A stretch of DNA of 64,000 bases from Vitis vinifera. Taxonomy: Eukaryota > Streptophyta > Magnoliopsida > Vitales > Vitaceae. A program made the position numbers and the translations under genes. Each line of letters begins with the position of its first letter. The first letter of the stretch is position 1. Shown here piece after piece: positions 46,201 to 57,239 of the stretch. The stretch spans positions 21,613,501 through 21,677,500 of the forward strand of contig NC_081812.1 of the NCBI RefSeq assembly GCF_030704535.1. The letters run 5' to 3'. The notes under the pieces were generated by a model that saw only the letters and a list, made by a program, of their open reading frames with translations, was not told the origin of the DNA and did no database searches.

Positions 46201-49200
46201 GAAGATCACATTCACTAGAGGATGTAACAGGTTTTGAAGGATGCATTAGGGCCTAAAGAGTGTCAAGTTGCTTGAGTCCATGTCGATAGGGAGATAGAGA
46301 AGCTGAATCTGCACTACCTTTTGCTTGTTAAGCAACTCTTTAGCTCCTAAAGCAGGTTACTTCAAGAAGGACATGGAATCTCACTGACTGGGAATTCCAA
46401 GAATAGGGTGGCAATGATCAATGATTTCTTGGTAAAAAGAGTTTCACTCTACCCCAGATTCAGCTAGAAATTGGCTGCTCCATCCATTACTTATTAGTCT
46501 AGTATATGCAGAGAGAAACAAATTTGAGAAAAATGCCATTGGTAACCCACTTGTAAAGGTGAAGAGTAAAGTGATGGACCTGATTGTATCACAACTATCA
46601 TATTTGTTTCGTCTTGCTTCCGTTAAATGTTATGGATTATGGAAAACCATGGATGCATAAATTTAGTGAAAAAGAGGAATCTCAGCATCCACTTCCCTAG
46701 GAATGTGATGTTCCCTTCAACCTTTTATTGAGTTTCCATATTCATTGAGACTGTTCACATCCTAATTCCTGGGATAAGATTCTATATATTCACTCCTTTT
46801 TTCTAAAAAAGGGTCCCTTTGTAAATTTTTTTATTCTCTGCTGCCTTTATAGGATAATGAGAAGTCGTGAAACAAGTCAGGTAATGGGAAATCAAGGATC
46901 AAGAGTCATTTTTCTTCCCTGGTAAATACATTATTCTTCTGGAAGCCAACAGCTTAATGCCTATCAAAAAGATGAACCCAATAGCTTAACAACTTTTCAA
47001 ACTGGATCCAGAAAACTGATTCACGTATTTCTTGGTGGAAGTTGTAGATACCTCTTGAACCATTCCTCCACTTGGCAGGTTATATCATTAGGTAGGTTTC
47101 CTCATTATCTGGGTGAACAAGCTACTTCTATACAGTATGACCCTAAGCAAGTTTAAGAAACACAAATAACATTTCTGCAAATTGGAGATGAGAGATGTGA
47201 GCTTAACTGCATATTTAAATGTAACCATTTGCCATATAGCCTTTCTGTTCTTCCCTATAATTTCAAAAAGAAGATTTTTTTACCAGAAAAAAAAAAATGA
47301 AAAAGTGGGAGAGATGACCTTGAAGAGTCTTCATCTGTGCTCTAACAGACAGGTTTCAGTGTTCTATTTATGGATCCAAAAACCTAGTTGAAGTGATATG
47401 GAATCCTTTCTGAGTCCATTTTTTTTTTTTTTTTTGGTGTTACTTATATGGAGTCTTCTATTAGCTTAATATAGTTTTTTTTTTTTTTGCATCCTACACT
47501 AATCTTATCACTTGAGTCATAGGTTAAAACTCCAGTCTCTCCTCTTGTAGAAAGATCAAGTATCTATTCATGTGTCAAGAGATGAATGAATGAATAAATC
47601 ATGGATTTAATCTGGATGACAATTTCTGGCTAGGTGATGCTGCATGAAAATGTCTTCTTTTTGGTCCTTTGAGTTAATCATCCAGGAGGGAACATTCGAA
47701 TACCAAGGTAGAGCTATGCGTGGGTAATTGAGATGGCTTTAAGCACATAAAGTGGATAACACAACAAAACTGACCTATTTGGCATTAGCATCATCAAGAT
47801 GATGGAGCAGAAAATTGGTGCCAACAAACCACATAAGATAAGCCTGGAAAAAGTTTAGAAGATTGAGAAAATGGAGAAGGGATGCTAATTAAACGATGTG
47901 AGACATGAATGCCATCAGGAGGGTTTTGTAGCACCAGTAGAGCAAATTGTGACAGGGGAGCCATCTGAATTGTGGCATTTGGTCATTTAAGCATGGTTAA
48001 TACCCTTCTTATAATTCTCATCCTAAATAGAGGAAATTTTAGCAAAAAACCTTTACTCATCATATATTCTTTCATGAAGTTATTATATAGTTAGGTCACT
48101 TCTACAAGTGTGCAATATGGACTCTTGTTGCAAAGCCTTTACTAAATTATTGCGGGATATCAGTGTGCCCTTGATTGGCTGACCACTTGTCATTCTATGA
48201 AATTTTGTATTATATAGTTATATTTTTCTTAAGAATTTGATGTTCATGTTACAGGTTTGACAGCAAGAGGTTTTGCAGAGATTGCAGAAGAAATGTTATT
48301 CGGGAGTTCAAGGAGCTAAAGGAGCTGAAGCGCATGCGGAAAGAACCTCGCTGCACCACTTGGTTTTGTGTTGCAGATACAGCCTTCCAATATGAGGTGC
48401 ACTTCCCAACCCTTTGTGTATCTGATTTTCTTTCTGAAATCTTTTTGAGATTGAGGTTCCTTGTAAAACTCCATCTAATTGGTTTTGATAAGTTTTCTGT
48501 AAGACTGGCTATAGATGCTGCAGTCAGTGTGACATGATTTTAATCGACTCTTTTCCAGGTATCAGACAATACAATCCAGGCAGATTGGCACCAGACCTTC
48601 ACAGATACAGTGGGCACGTATCATCACTTTGAATGGGCAGTTGGAACAGGAGAAGGAAAATCTGATATTTTAGAATTTGAGAATGTTGGCATGAATGGAA
48701 GTGTTCGAGTGAATGGCCTTGATCTTGGTAGTTTGGGAGCATGCTATATCACTCTAAGAGCTTGGAAACTAGATGGTCGTTGCTCTGAACTCTCTGTGAA
48801 AGCTCATGCATTAAAGGGTCAACAGTGTGTGCATTGCAGACTTGTAGTTGGGGATGGCTTTGTTACAATCACGAGAGGGGAAAGTATCAGAAGATTTTTT
48901 GAGCATGCTGAAGAGGCTGAGGAAGAAGAGGTCCGAGTTCATTTGGCTTATTGACTGCTGATTTCCTAGGCATTTAGAAGATATATTGCCTTCCTTGACA
49001 AATATTTGCAATTTCTTTGTTTTCATAGCTCTATCCCATGTACACTTTCAGGATGATGATTCCATGGACAAGGACGGAAATGAGTTGGATGGAGAATGCT
49101 CCCGTCCCCAAAAACATGCGAAGAGTCCTGAACTTGCTCGAGAGTTTCTTCTAGATGCTGCAACTGTTATTTTCAAGGAACAGGCATGTTAATTCTACTG

Positions 49201-52200
49201 ATTCTGCATTCTGTTCATCCACAATGACATGTGTTTTTGTGTATGTGCCTTTTATGGATCTGCACATTGTTGGGTTGATAAACATTTTGTATCTTATCAA
49301 GAAAAGAAACAAAAAATTGCACTGTAGTTAGCTCAGCCCTCATGAGAATCCTGAAGGAATTCCAATTAATCTTGTCCATTGCTACCCAAGCCTCTTTGCT
49401 GTGGCCTGGGTTTATCTATGTTGAATCATTTGAATGCATTTCTGACACCTAATTCCAATTTTATAAGACTCTAGTTAAATGGTACCTAATGCATCTTTTT
49501 GTAAAGGATATGTCTATAATAATTTATTAAGATATACTAATAACTATATCCCCTTGGGATTAGTTAGGAATTAGGATACCAACATGCCTTAATATTATTG
49601 TGCAATTGTTTTATCATTGATAAGCTTGATATCTCTCTATTGCTTTTTATAAATAATAATTTATTGGCAAAAATTTGGAGCAACAGTAGTCCATTTTATT
49701 TCTATTATCAGTGGACATTCTGTTCAATTTTATTGAATAGTTTAACAACCTTTAAAAAAATAAAAAGATTTCAATGGTCTAGATTGCCCTCAATGTGGAG
49801 CAATACATGGTGTGAAGAGAGGTTTTGGTTGCCTGGTTGAAATGAATGGGGTCTATCCTCTACTTAGGATGTCCATCATACGTTATTGTTGGGGCTTTAA
49901 TGCCATATTCTGCTTAAGAAGAATAAATCAGGATTAAGAAGAAGCTGGTTCTGTGGTTTATAAGTGTTGATTGTTAATTCAAAATTTTCTCCATCTTATT
50001 AATTTAGGGCTGGGGTTACTCCCCAAAAAAAAAATTGAAACCCTAACTGAAACAATGCATGTGTATGGGTGTGTTTAGCAGTTCTGCAACTAATTCTGCA
50101 TTGTTGTTTTCAGGTTGAAAAGGCTTTCAGAGAAGGAACAGCACGTCAAAATGCCCACAGCATCTTTGTTTGTCTTGCACTGAAACTGCTAGAAGAACGT
50201 GTTCATGTTGCATGCAAAGAAATTATCACCCTGGAAAAGCAGGTCTTAATAGTTATGATATTTTAGGACACATTTTCCTCCAGATATCATAAAAAATAAG
50301 GAAAGTCATCTCCTGCATTTTGAGGATGGTTCTGACCCACTGTGTTATTTTTTCTCCACAGATGAAACTTCTTGAAGAAGAAGAGAAGGAAAAGAGGGAA
50401 GAAGAAGAACGGAAGGAGAGGAGAAGAACCAAAGAAAGAGAGAAAAAGCTCCGAAGAAAGGAACGATTAAAAGAGAAAGAAAGGGATAAAGAAAAGAAAT
50501 GTTCTGAATCCACCCAAAGTTCTGTTGATCCTGAAGTTTCAAAGGATGAATCATCATTAAGTGTTGATGAGGAGCCAAATAACATCATCATGAACAGTGA
50601 TTCAGTCAGTGAAACAGGTGATACTGTTCTGTCTGAGTCTCTTTCTCCATATATTCAAGATGAACACTTCTTGAATGGGTATATTACTTCGAAAATGCAA
50701 AACCACTCTTATGATAGTGCTGATGGGGAGTGTACTAATTTGAAAGATGGCACTGGTTCATTTGCGATGGAGCATTCAAAATTTTCTCGTCGGAGAATGA
50801 AATTTAGAAAAGATTTTCAGCTAGATCCAGCTTTGAAGTGGTCTGATAGACGTCGTTATGCAGTTGTTTCAGAAAGCGGAGCTATAGTTAATAAAAATGA
50901 TCTGAGATTTCATGGCGATAATTTTGAGACTCCTTCCCGGACTGTCAATGGATTGAATAGGCAATCGAGGATAAATGCCACAAAGCCCAACGCTAGAAAT
51001 TGTGGCCATAAGTTTGGTGAGAAGTTTCATTGTTCAAACAACAGGATGAGTGACAGATACGACTCCCATTCTTGTAGCTGTAACCAACACAGTGATTACA
51101 GAGCAAAGGTTGAGCCACAGCTTTCTACCATCAGATTAGGTCGTGACACAAAATCTGTGAGTAAGTCAGAATCTGCATTGGATATTTCTAAGCAATTCTA
51201 TCGTGGTAACAAGTATAGCCAAACAGATTACATACGTGAGAGTTGTGGAAGACCCAAAAGCAAGACCATTGCAGGGAGCAATCCTCATGGCAATTTGCTT
51301 CATACCAAGAAAGTTTGGGAGCCCATGGAATCACAGAAGTATCCCCGGAGCAACTCAGACTCTGATGTTACGTTGAGGTCCTCTAGTTTCAGGATTGAAG
51401 AAATGGAAGAACCTGATAATCTGATTAAGTCATCTGATTCTACATTTTCTGGTGAAATTAATTGTGCGGATAATCATTTGAATGAATCAAGCAACTCTAG
51501 CTCCATAATGGACACTGATTGTCAGAATGGGTTTCATGTTGGGGAAAAGGAACCATACTACTCAACAGAAGCTGCTGATGAGGTAACTGGATTATCTTCT
51601 ATGACGAACCCCTGCTTGGATGAGACTTCTGAGCCAACAATGAGCAGCACATCCAATTCTGATAACTGTTCATCATGCCTCAGTGAGGGAGACAGCAACA
51701 CAGCCTCTTCAAATCCGCTGAACCTGGAATCCTCATCCACATCAGATTCAGAGGATGCCAGCCAACAATCAGAAGGAAGAGAAACATCAGTATGCATTCA
51801 AAATGGCTTCCCTGAGTGTCATGAGGTTGTTGTGGAGAAAAAACAGATTGAAAATGGAAAGGAGGCTTTTAGAAGCAAGATGTCGGCAGGGTTTTCACCA
51901 GATAGTGCCAGAAATAGCCTTCCAGCGAATGCACCTACAAAGACTGCCCAAAATCTTGATAGTGGAAAACCCAATGTTAGTATGGGTTCTCAACATCAAG
52001 GCATGCTTCCTACAATGCATAAACAGAATCTGCATTATCCTATGTTTCAGGCTCCTTCAACAATGAGTTACTACCACCAGAATCCAGTTTCTTGGCCTGC
52101 AGCTTCTGCTAATGGATTAATGCCATTCCCCCATCCCAATCATTATCTATTCACTAGCCCTCTTGGCTATGGTTTAAATGGGAGCTCACGCCTCTGTATG

Positions 52201-52674
52201 CAGTATAGTGCCCTGCAGCATTTAACTCCGCCGGTGCTGAATCCAGGTCAACTTCCAGTTTATCATCCAATTACCAAAGCAAATGGTGTGAACTCAGAGG
52301 AGCAAGAGAAGATTTTCAAGACGGGTGGTGCACAAGAAGCTTTTAATGAGGCGAAGAAGGAGAGAGTGCCTTCAGCAGGACCTCGTCCAACAGATGCACC
52401 ACCAAATGGAGATGATGGGCAAAACGGAAACTCTGCCAAGTTGCATACGGGAAACCAGAGCTTTTCCCTGTTCCATTTTGGGGGGCCTGTAGCTCTTTCA
52501 ACAGGAAATAAAGTGAACCCTGTGCCTTCAAAAGAAGGGAACGTTGGGGATTATTCTTCAAAATTTTCAGCAGATCATGTTGATGGTGATCATGCTTGCA
52601 ATAAGAAAGAGACCACAATTGAAGAGTACAACTTGTTTGCAGCAAGCAACGGGATGAAGTTTTCATTCTTCTAA
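43268..52674 (+). CDS. Large conserved plant protein of unknown function (annotated NST1-like)
   Basis: Eight exons: 43268-43405, 44202-44570, 44670-44929 (alternative start 44646), 48255-48396, 48559-48930, 49052-49183, 50114-50242 and 50362-52674 (TAA). They join in frame to 1284 residues (1292 with the alternative acceptor). The N-terminus is His/Asn-rich. Next comes a conserved block FWSELSPQARQELLRIDKQT with a C77-x2-C80 pair (MYCSRCNGLLLEG), then FCRDCRRNV (C263, C266), then a conserved beta-rich block to SIRRFFEHAEEAEEEE. A highly charged Lys/Arg/Glu helix covers about residues 515-560, and a long Ser/Asn-rich disordered tail ends GMKFSFF. I recall such proteins named stress response NST1-like, only because of the charged helix. 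The Cys pairs suggest zinc binding (inference) and the charged basic segment suggests a nuclear location. I assign no function. Introns 4 and 5 are short; intron 3 is 3.3 kb; intron 6 begins with GC. Confidence 0.88.
44930..48254 (+). other. Large intron 3 of the NST1-like gene (3325 bp)
   Basis: Bounded by GT at 44930 and AG at 48253-48254. It is of more balanced composition than intergenic DNA, with poly-T runs at 47420-47437 and 47477-47488. No intact element or coding exon was recognised; it may hold old, unreadable insertions. Confidence 0.55.
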
Positions 52675-54548
52675 TGTAGTGTTGTTGTTGTTGAGGTGTG
52701 AGGTGAGATGGCTTTTTGAGAATCAGTCCCTATCTTCTTCCTCTTATTTGGTTATGGAAGTTTGAGTACTACTTTGTAATGCGGTACAGAATAATCTTCC
52801 TCTGAAAAGTTCCAATTTTAGCTTATATTTTTCTTCAGTTGATTGTTGTCAAATTCTATCATTGTTTTTTCTTCTTAATGTAGAGGTTAAAAAAAGGGTT
52901 GAAAGAGTGCTATATGGTTTGAAGCTTTTATGTATGACCATCGGTTTTCCCTTTTTCTTTTACGTTTTTTATGAATGAAACATTTGTTGGTAGTGCTTCT
53001 TCTTCTCTTCCCATTTTGGTATTGGATCCACAGCTCTAAGACCCGGAAGATCAATAAATATTGAATTTTCTCATTTCTCGTGCTCTTAAGTTTTGCTCGG
53101 TGAAGATACCACAGCTACGCTTTTGAGAAAGTTTCTGTCATACGAATCCGCCCAGGACAGTGTTGGTGGCGGTGGATTGGCACATGTCACGATTTGGGGT
53201 TAGGATGCACCTCCATATGTTAAAGAATTTGTCGTTATCAGCACAGTCTGTAAGTTGACTAAGGATTAGATGTGATTATCCCACGTAAGATAGACAAGAA
53301 GTTTCAAGCAAGATGTGTATTTAAGTTCCTTTTAATAATACAAATGTGTTTTCAAGCTCCAAGAAGATTCAACTCTAAAACACATTGGTTCCTAAAAGTA
53401 TAAAGGAAAAAAAAAAAAAAAAAAAGAGTTTTTTATATTTAGTTTTTTTTATGGAAAATATGATAGAAAATTAAATATAAATAAAATTATTAAGAAATTT
53501 ATATGTTTTTAAATTATTTAATGGAATAATTAATAAGTGAAAAAAATTTAAAAAGTATATAAAAATAATTTATTAACTTTAAATTTATTTTTTATTTTTT
53601 ATACTTTTCTTCTTTTCCTTTTTCTCTTTCATATTTTCCTTCAAATTTTTCAAAAACCAAACATAATCATCATTCCAAGGTTTTACAAATGAATCATCAA
53701 TTAAGTGCTATGCTGTTAAATCGAATAAAATCAATATGAGAATTGCTCCATAGAATTTCCGTTTTTTCTTTTTCTCTCTTTAATCACACATCGTAGACGA
53801 TTGATTTTTCTTTAAATACTTTTTAGAAACATTACCAAGGGAATTCTAAATGCTAAACAATTTTTGCCTTAAAAAGTTTCATTAAAAGGATAAATATAAA
53901 AAGAGTTTTGATTGATACAAATATAATTTTCCATAAACATAACCAAGTTTTTAACCTAATGATGAGATGAACCGCTTGAATGATGAGATGAATCAATCCG
54001 GGACATGCCTGTTGGACATTTTCGGACGTTCACCAAGTTTTTCACCTTGGAACATCCAAAAAGATTGAAATACAAGTCTTTAACTCACACACACAATTGC
54101 AACTCAACCTCATATATAACCCATTTATTTACATGGTTTTAAATTTCAAGATTTTTTAAAATAAAGCTCTTATTAATAAGTTGCAACAAATTTATTACAT
54201 GTATAATGTTTATAAATCATTCTAAAAAAGAAACTAATTTATAATTCATAAAAATAAAAAAATAAAAAATTAAAGTTTTAAACCAATTAAAGCAGATCAT
54301 AGTCAAAGTTTTTTCTTTTCTTTCTCATCTTAGATGACAATAGTACTGCCATGACTGGAGTTTTCATTCAAGATGCTAATGCAGTAGCATCAATCAAGTC
54401 ATGGACAAACTCCTTAAAGAAGTAACAGAGAATGGTAAACGAGATTGTTGTAGAAACAGAAGTTTGTGAATGTAGTGTTTGTCCATTAAACTCACAAGTC
54501 TTGCACATGAAGTTGTTACAGGAAATCAGGTTTGAGAAGAGAAAAAAC
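52675..54548. other. Convergent intergenic region
   Basis: NST1-like 3' UTR to about 52980, then AT-rich DNA, then the probable 3' UTR of the minus-strand gene ending at 54549. A worn GGTTCC-type MITE seems to lie at about 53383-53669 (ACATTGGTTCCTAAAAG at the left, CAAAAACCAAACATAATC at the right, with a poly-A run of about 19 at 53406). Confidence 0.4.
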
Positions 54549-55958
54549 CTAATCCTTTGAGTTTCTCACCTCGCGGAAGTTCAAAACAGCAAGATAAAAA
54601 CTGGGTTCCTCAACAAATTCAGTCATCTCGAAAGAATGATCAGCAGCAACCTTCTGTAAAGTCATCTTATCAGGCAAGTCAGAGATTATCACATCTGGAT
54701 ATTGTCTTCGTTGCTGCTCTAGCACTTCCCTCCCCTGAAGATGGCTGATAACCACTCTTGCCCCTGCAAAAGCTGATGTTAGCACCTCAGGAAGCAAAGG
54801 CAATATAAGGAGATGCATCTCCAAAAGGGCTGTATTTTATAGCCAAAACATGCCGATATTGTCACCAATTCACGTAGTCAATGCAATATATAAAATCACA
54901 ATTTAAAGCTAAAGTGTGGTTTTAATTGCATCATCTCACCATAATCAATGTTTATTATACAAGCCGGTTCAGTTCAAAATTGAAAGTAACTGAACAAATC
55001 CAAAAGGGGCATTTTTAAACACAAAACATGCCTACACTTGCACCAACTCACCATAATCAATAGTAGATATAAAACCACAATTTGAAGCCAAAACATGGCT
55101 TCATTCACAGCATTTCACCATAATTGCTATTAGATGTAGAAGCCTTTTGGCTTCAAAATTCAAAGTTTTCAGACAAATCCAAGAGACACCGACCTGAGAG
55201 GTTAAATACAATTAGCTTACTTGACAGTTCATGTTTAAAGGTTTAAGATTTTTAGTTTGAACAGAGATTTGTTGGTTTGAGTTCCCTGTTAAATCAAATG
55301 AAAATGAAAACTATTAACAATGCCTAAAATAAATGATAAATCTGATGAAAAAATTACCCGGCAAACATCGCTTCGCAAGCTCTCCAAAGATTCGATCAAG
55401 TTCAAAGGGCAAGGCAGGCAGAAAATAGAGAAAAACAACATCAAAAGGTGTCCATTTCTCCGGGACATATATTAGCTCTCCCTGCCAACACTTAACCTTG
55501 TCATATTTTTCTTTAATTCCTGCTAGTACAAAGAGTGAGTCATGGACAACAAGCAAAAGTTGGCAGGGTGATGAATCAACCAACTGATCCACAAACTCCT
55601 CCGCTCCAGTGGAAACCAAAACCCTAGAATTCTCTCCAATATTCCCTTTAGAGATTATCCAATCAGTCTTTTGCTTATGCTCCTCTTCAGAATTTGTACC
55701 ATCGGAGTCGAGAAATGACCAATCTTTCTCCATAAAATCTTCAAAATCAATAACAGATACAGCTTCCTCATTTGAAGGAGTGGCAGCACCAACAGTTAAT
55801 CTATGAATCGAAGATGAGAGTAAAGGAAAAGATGGGTAATTGCCACGATGATAACTACTATAATGGCTATAACAATGATGCCGTAGGGGAATAAAAGGTG
55901 GGGCTTTTCGGGAAGGGGTGGCGAGGAGGGGAGACGAAGAAAAGAACAGAGCATTCAT
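54549..55958 (-). CDS. Probable plastid-targeted methyltransferase-like protein, function unknown
   Basis: Exon 1 is 55958 to 55358 (donor GT at 55357-55356); exon 2 is 54763 to 54549 (stop TAG), after acceptor TTTTGCAG. The join splits a Gly codon and gives 271 residues. The first 60 or so residues are rich in Ser, His, Arg and Pro with almost no acidic residues (MNALFFSSSPLLATPSRKAP), as in a chloroplast transit peptide. The rest has alternating strands and helices: RVLVSTGAEEFVDQLV, QLLLVVHDSLFVLAGI, FDVVFLYFLPALPFELDRIF, ARVVISHLQGREVLEQQRRQ, AADHSFEMTEFVEEPSFYLA. This resembles a Rossmann-type SAM methyltransferase but lacks a clear GxGxG motif, so activity is doubtful. The frame is intact. 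The 593-bp intron holds a tandem duplication. Confidence 0.8.
54821..55180. repeat. 178-bp tandem duplication inside the intron
   Basis: Two diverged copies about 178 bp apart share AAAACATGCC (54845 and 55023), CACAATTTRAAGCYAAA, TCACCATAAT and ACAAATCCAA. They are confined to the intron 54764-55357 of the plastid-protein gene. The copies differ at many positions, so this is an old duplication. Confidence 0.65.
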
Positions 55959-57200
55959 TGAAGAGAATTTTTTGAATTTTTTGAAGTGGGATATTCCTGG
56001 TTGGGCACAAGCGAAGTTCAGTAGTTTAAATAAATCTAAATATCCAAAAAAAAATTTGAATCAACAGAGTGCTGTTAGGGTTTCTGCATTCTTCTCAGCA
56101 TCCTTTCACATGTACATCTTCCATTTATCATTCTATATTACCTATATAATTTTATGCAATTGCCCCTGTCATCAAGAACACATGAATACCAATCAGAAAC
56201 AATCAAGAGTTATGTAATCCATAGTTCTTCATACGAGTGACAAGCATTACACACACAAACAGAAGATAAAGCAAACTCCTGTATTTATCCATTGATGATA
56301 AACTCTAAGGGGTATGTGAGAATAGGGAACGAGAAATTCATTTCATTTCCCATTCATTTATGCATTTGGATTACTTATTAGAAATGAGAATATGAATAAA
56401 AAATTCACCTTCATGAAAATCAAAACCCATTGTTGTAAGAATTTTGATTTATCTCTTAAATGGTATTATAATTCACCTTTATTTCTATTCCTCTTATTCC
56501 TATTCCCACACACCAAAGAATGTTTGGAATGTTGAAATAAAGAATGTGAAAGGGAAATTTATTCCATCTCGCATTCATTACTGTGTTTGGATAACTTTTT
56601 AGAATGGGAAACCAAATCCCACACTTACCAAGCTTTTGATTCTCCTTTCCACATGGTATTGTGATTCACCTCCATTCCGATCATATTCTCACTCTACCAA
56701 ACACGCAAAATCCATTCCATTTCCTATGCATTAGCGTGTTTGGATTACAATGCGAAATGGGAATATGAATAAAAAAATTATTATCATGGAAACCAAAACA
56801 GAGCCTTGTAAGATTTTGATTCCTCTCCATTTCCATTCCCGAATACCAAACGCATCCTAAGAGGCAAACTTCTGTATTTATCCATTGATGATAAACCCTA
56901 ATACAAGATTTTTACATTGATGATAAGCCCTGTGACAATATTTTCCTATCGTTAATTGAACCAAAAGATATATGACAGCAAAATTTTCCCATTTCACCCG
57001 GTTTTTATCCATTGATAGTAAACCCTAACACAACATTTTCCCTTTTCAATCTCGGACCAAACCCCCAAAAACTAGACTAAGAAAGCAGTAATCCACTCAC
57101 CTGTTCGTCGGAATCACTCGTTGGTAATTGTCTACCGCCGGCTAAGGGCAGAAAAACTGTGAACGGAAAGGAGAGTCAGTCGAGATTATGCTAAGCACTG
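55959..57200 (-). other. Upstream region of the plastid-protein gene, possible leader exon
   Basis: A strong minus-strand donor (GAACAG/GTGAGTGG, near 57101) follows a less AT-rich segment (57102-57170), which could be a 5' UTR exon spliced to an acceptor just upstream of the ATG at 55958. The acceptor is not certain. The would-be intron contains a cluster of MITE-like repeats (56310-56860). Confidence 0.3.
56310..56862. mobile_element. Cluster of three related MITE-like units
   Basis: Three diverged units share GTGTTTGGATTAC or TTTGGATAAC, then a GAATGGGAAT segment, ATTTTGATTCCTCT, ATTCACCTCCATT and an end of the form CCAAACGCATCC. Approximate spans are 56310-56520, 56521-56705 and 56730-56862. 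The block is flanked by a direct repeat of about 37 bp, GCAAACTYCTGTATTTATCC... (56271-56307 and 56864-56900). Element ends are approximate. Confidence 0.45.
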
Positions 57201-57239
57201 AAGCTCTGACATATCAATATTTTAGAGACTTCATTCTGG

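Noticed and set aside
50253-50591. A Ser-rich minus-strand frame of 112 codons
   Set aside because: Antisense shadow of the Lys/Glu-rich coding segment of the NST1-like gene.
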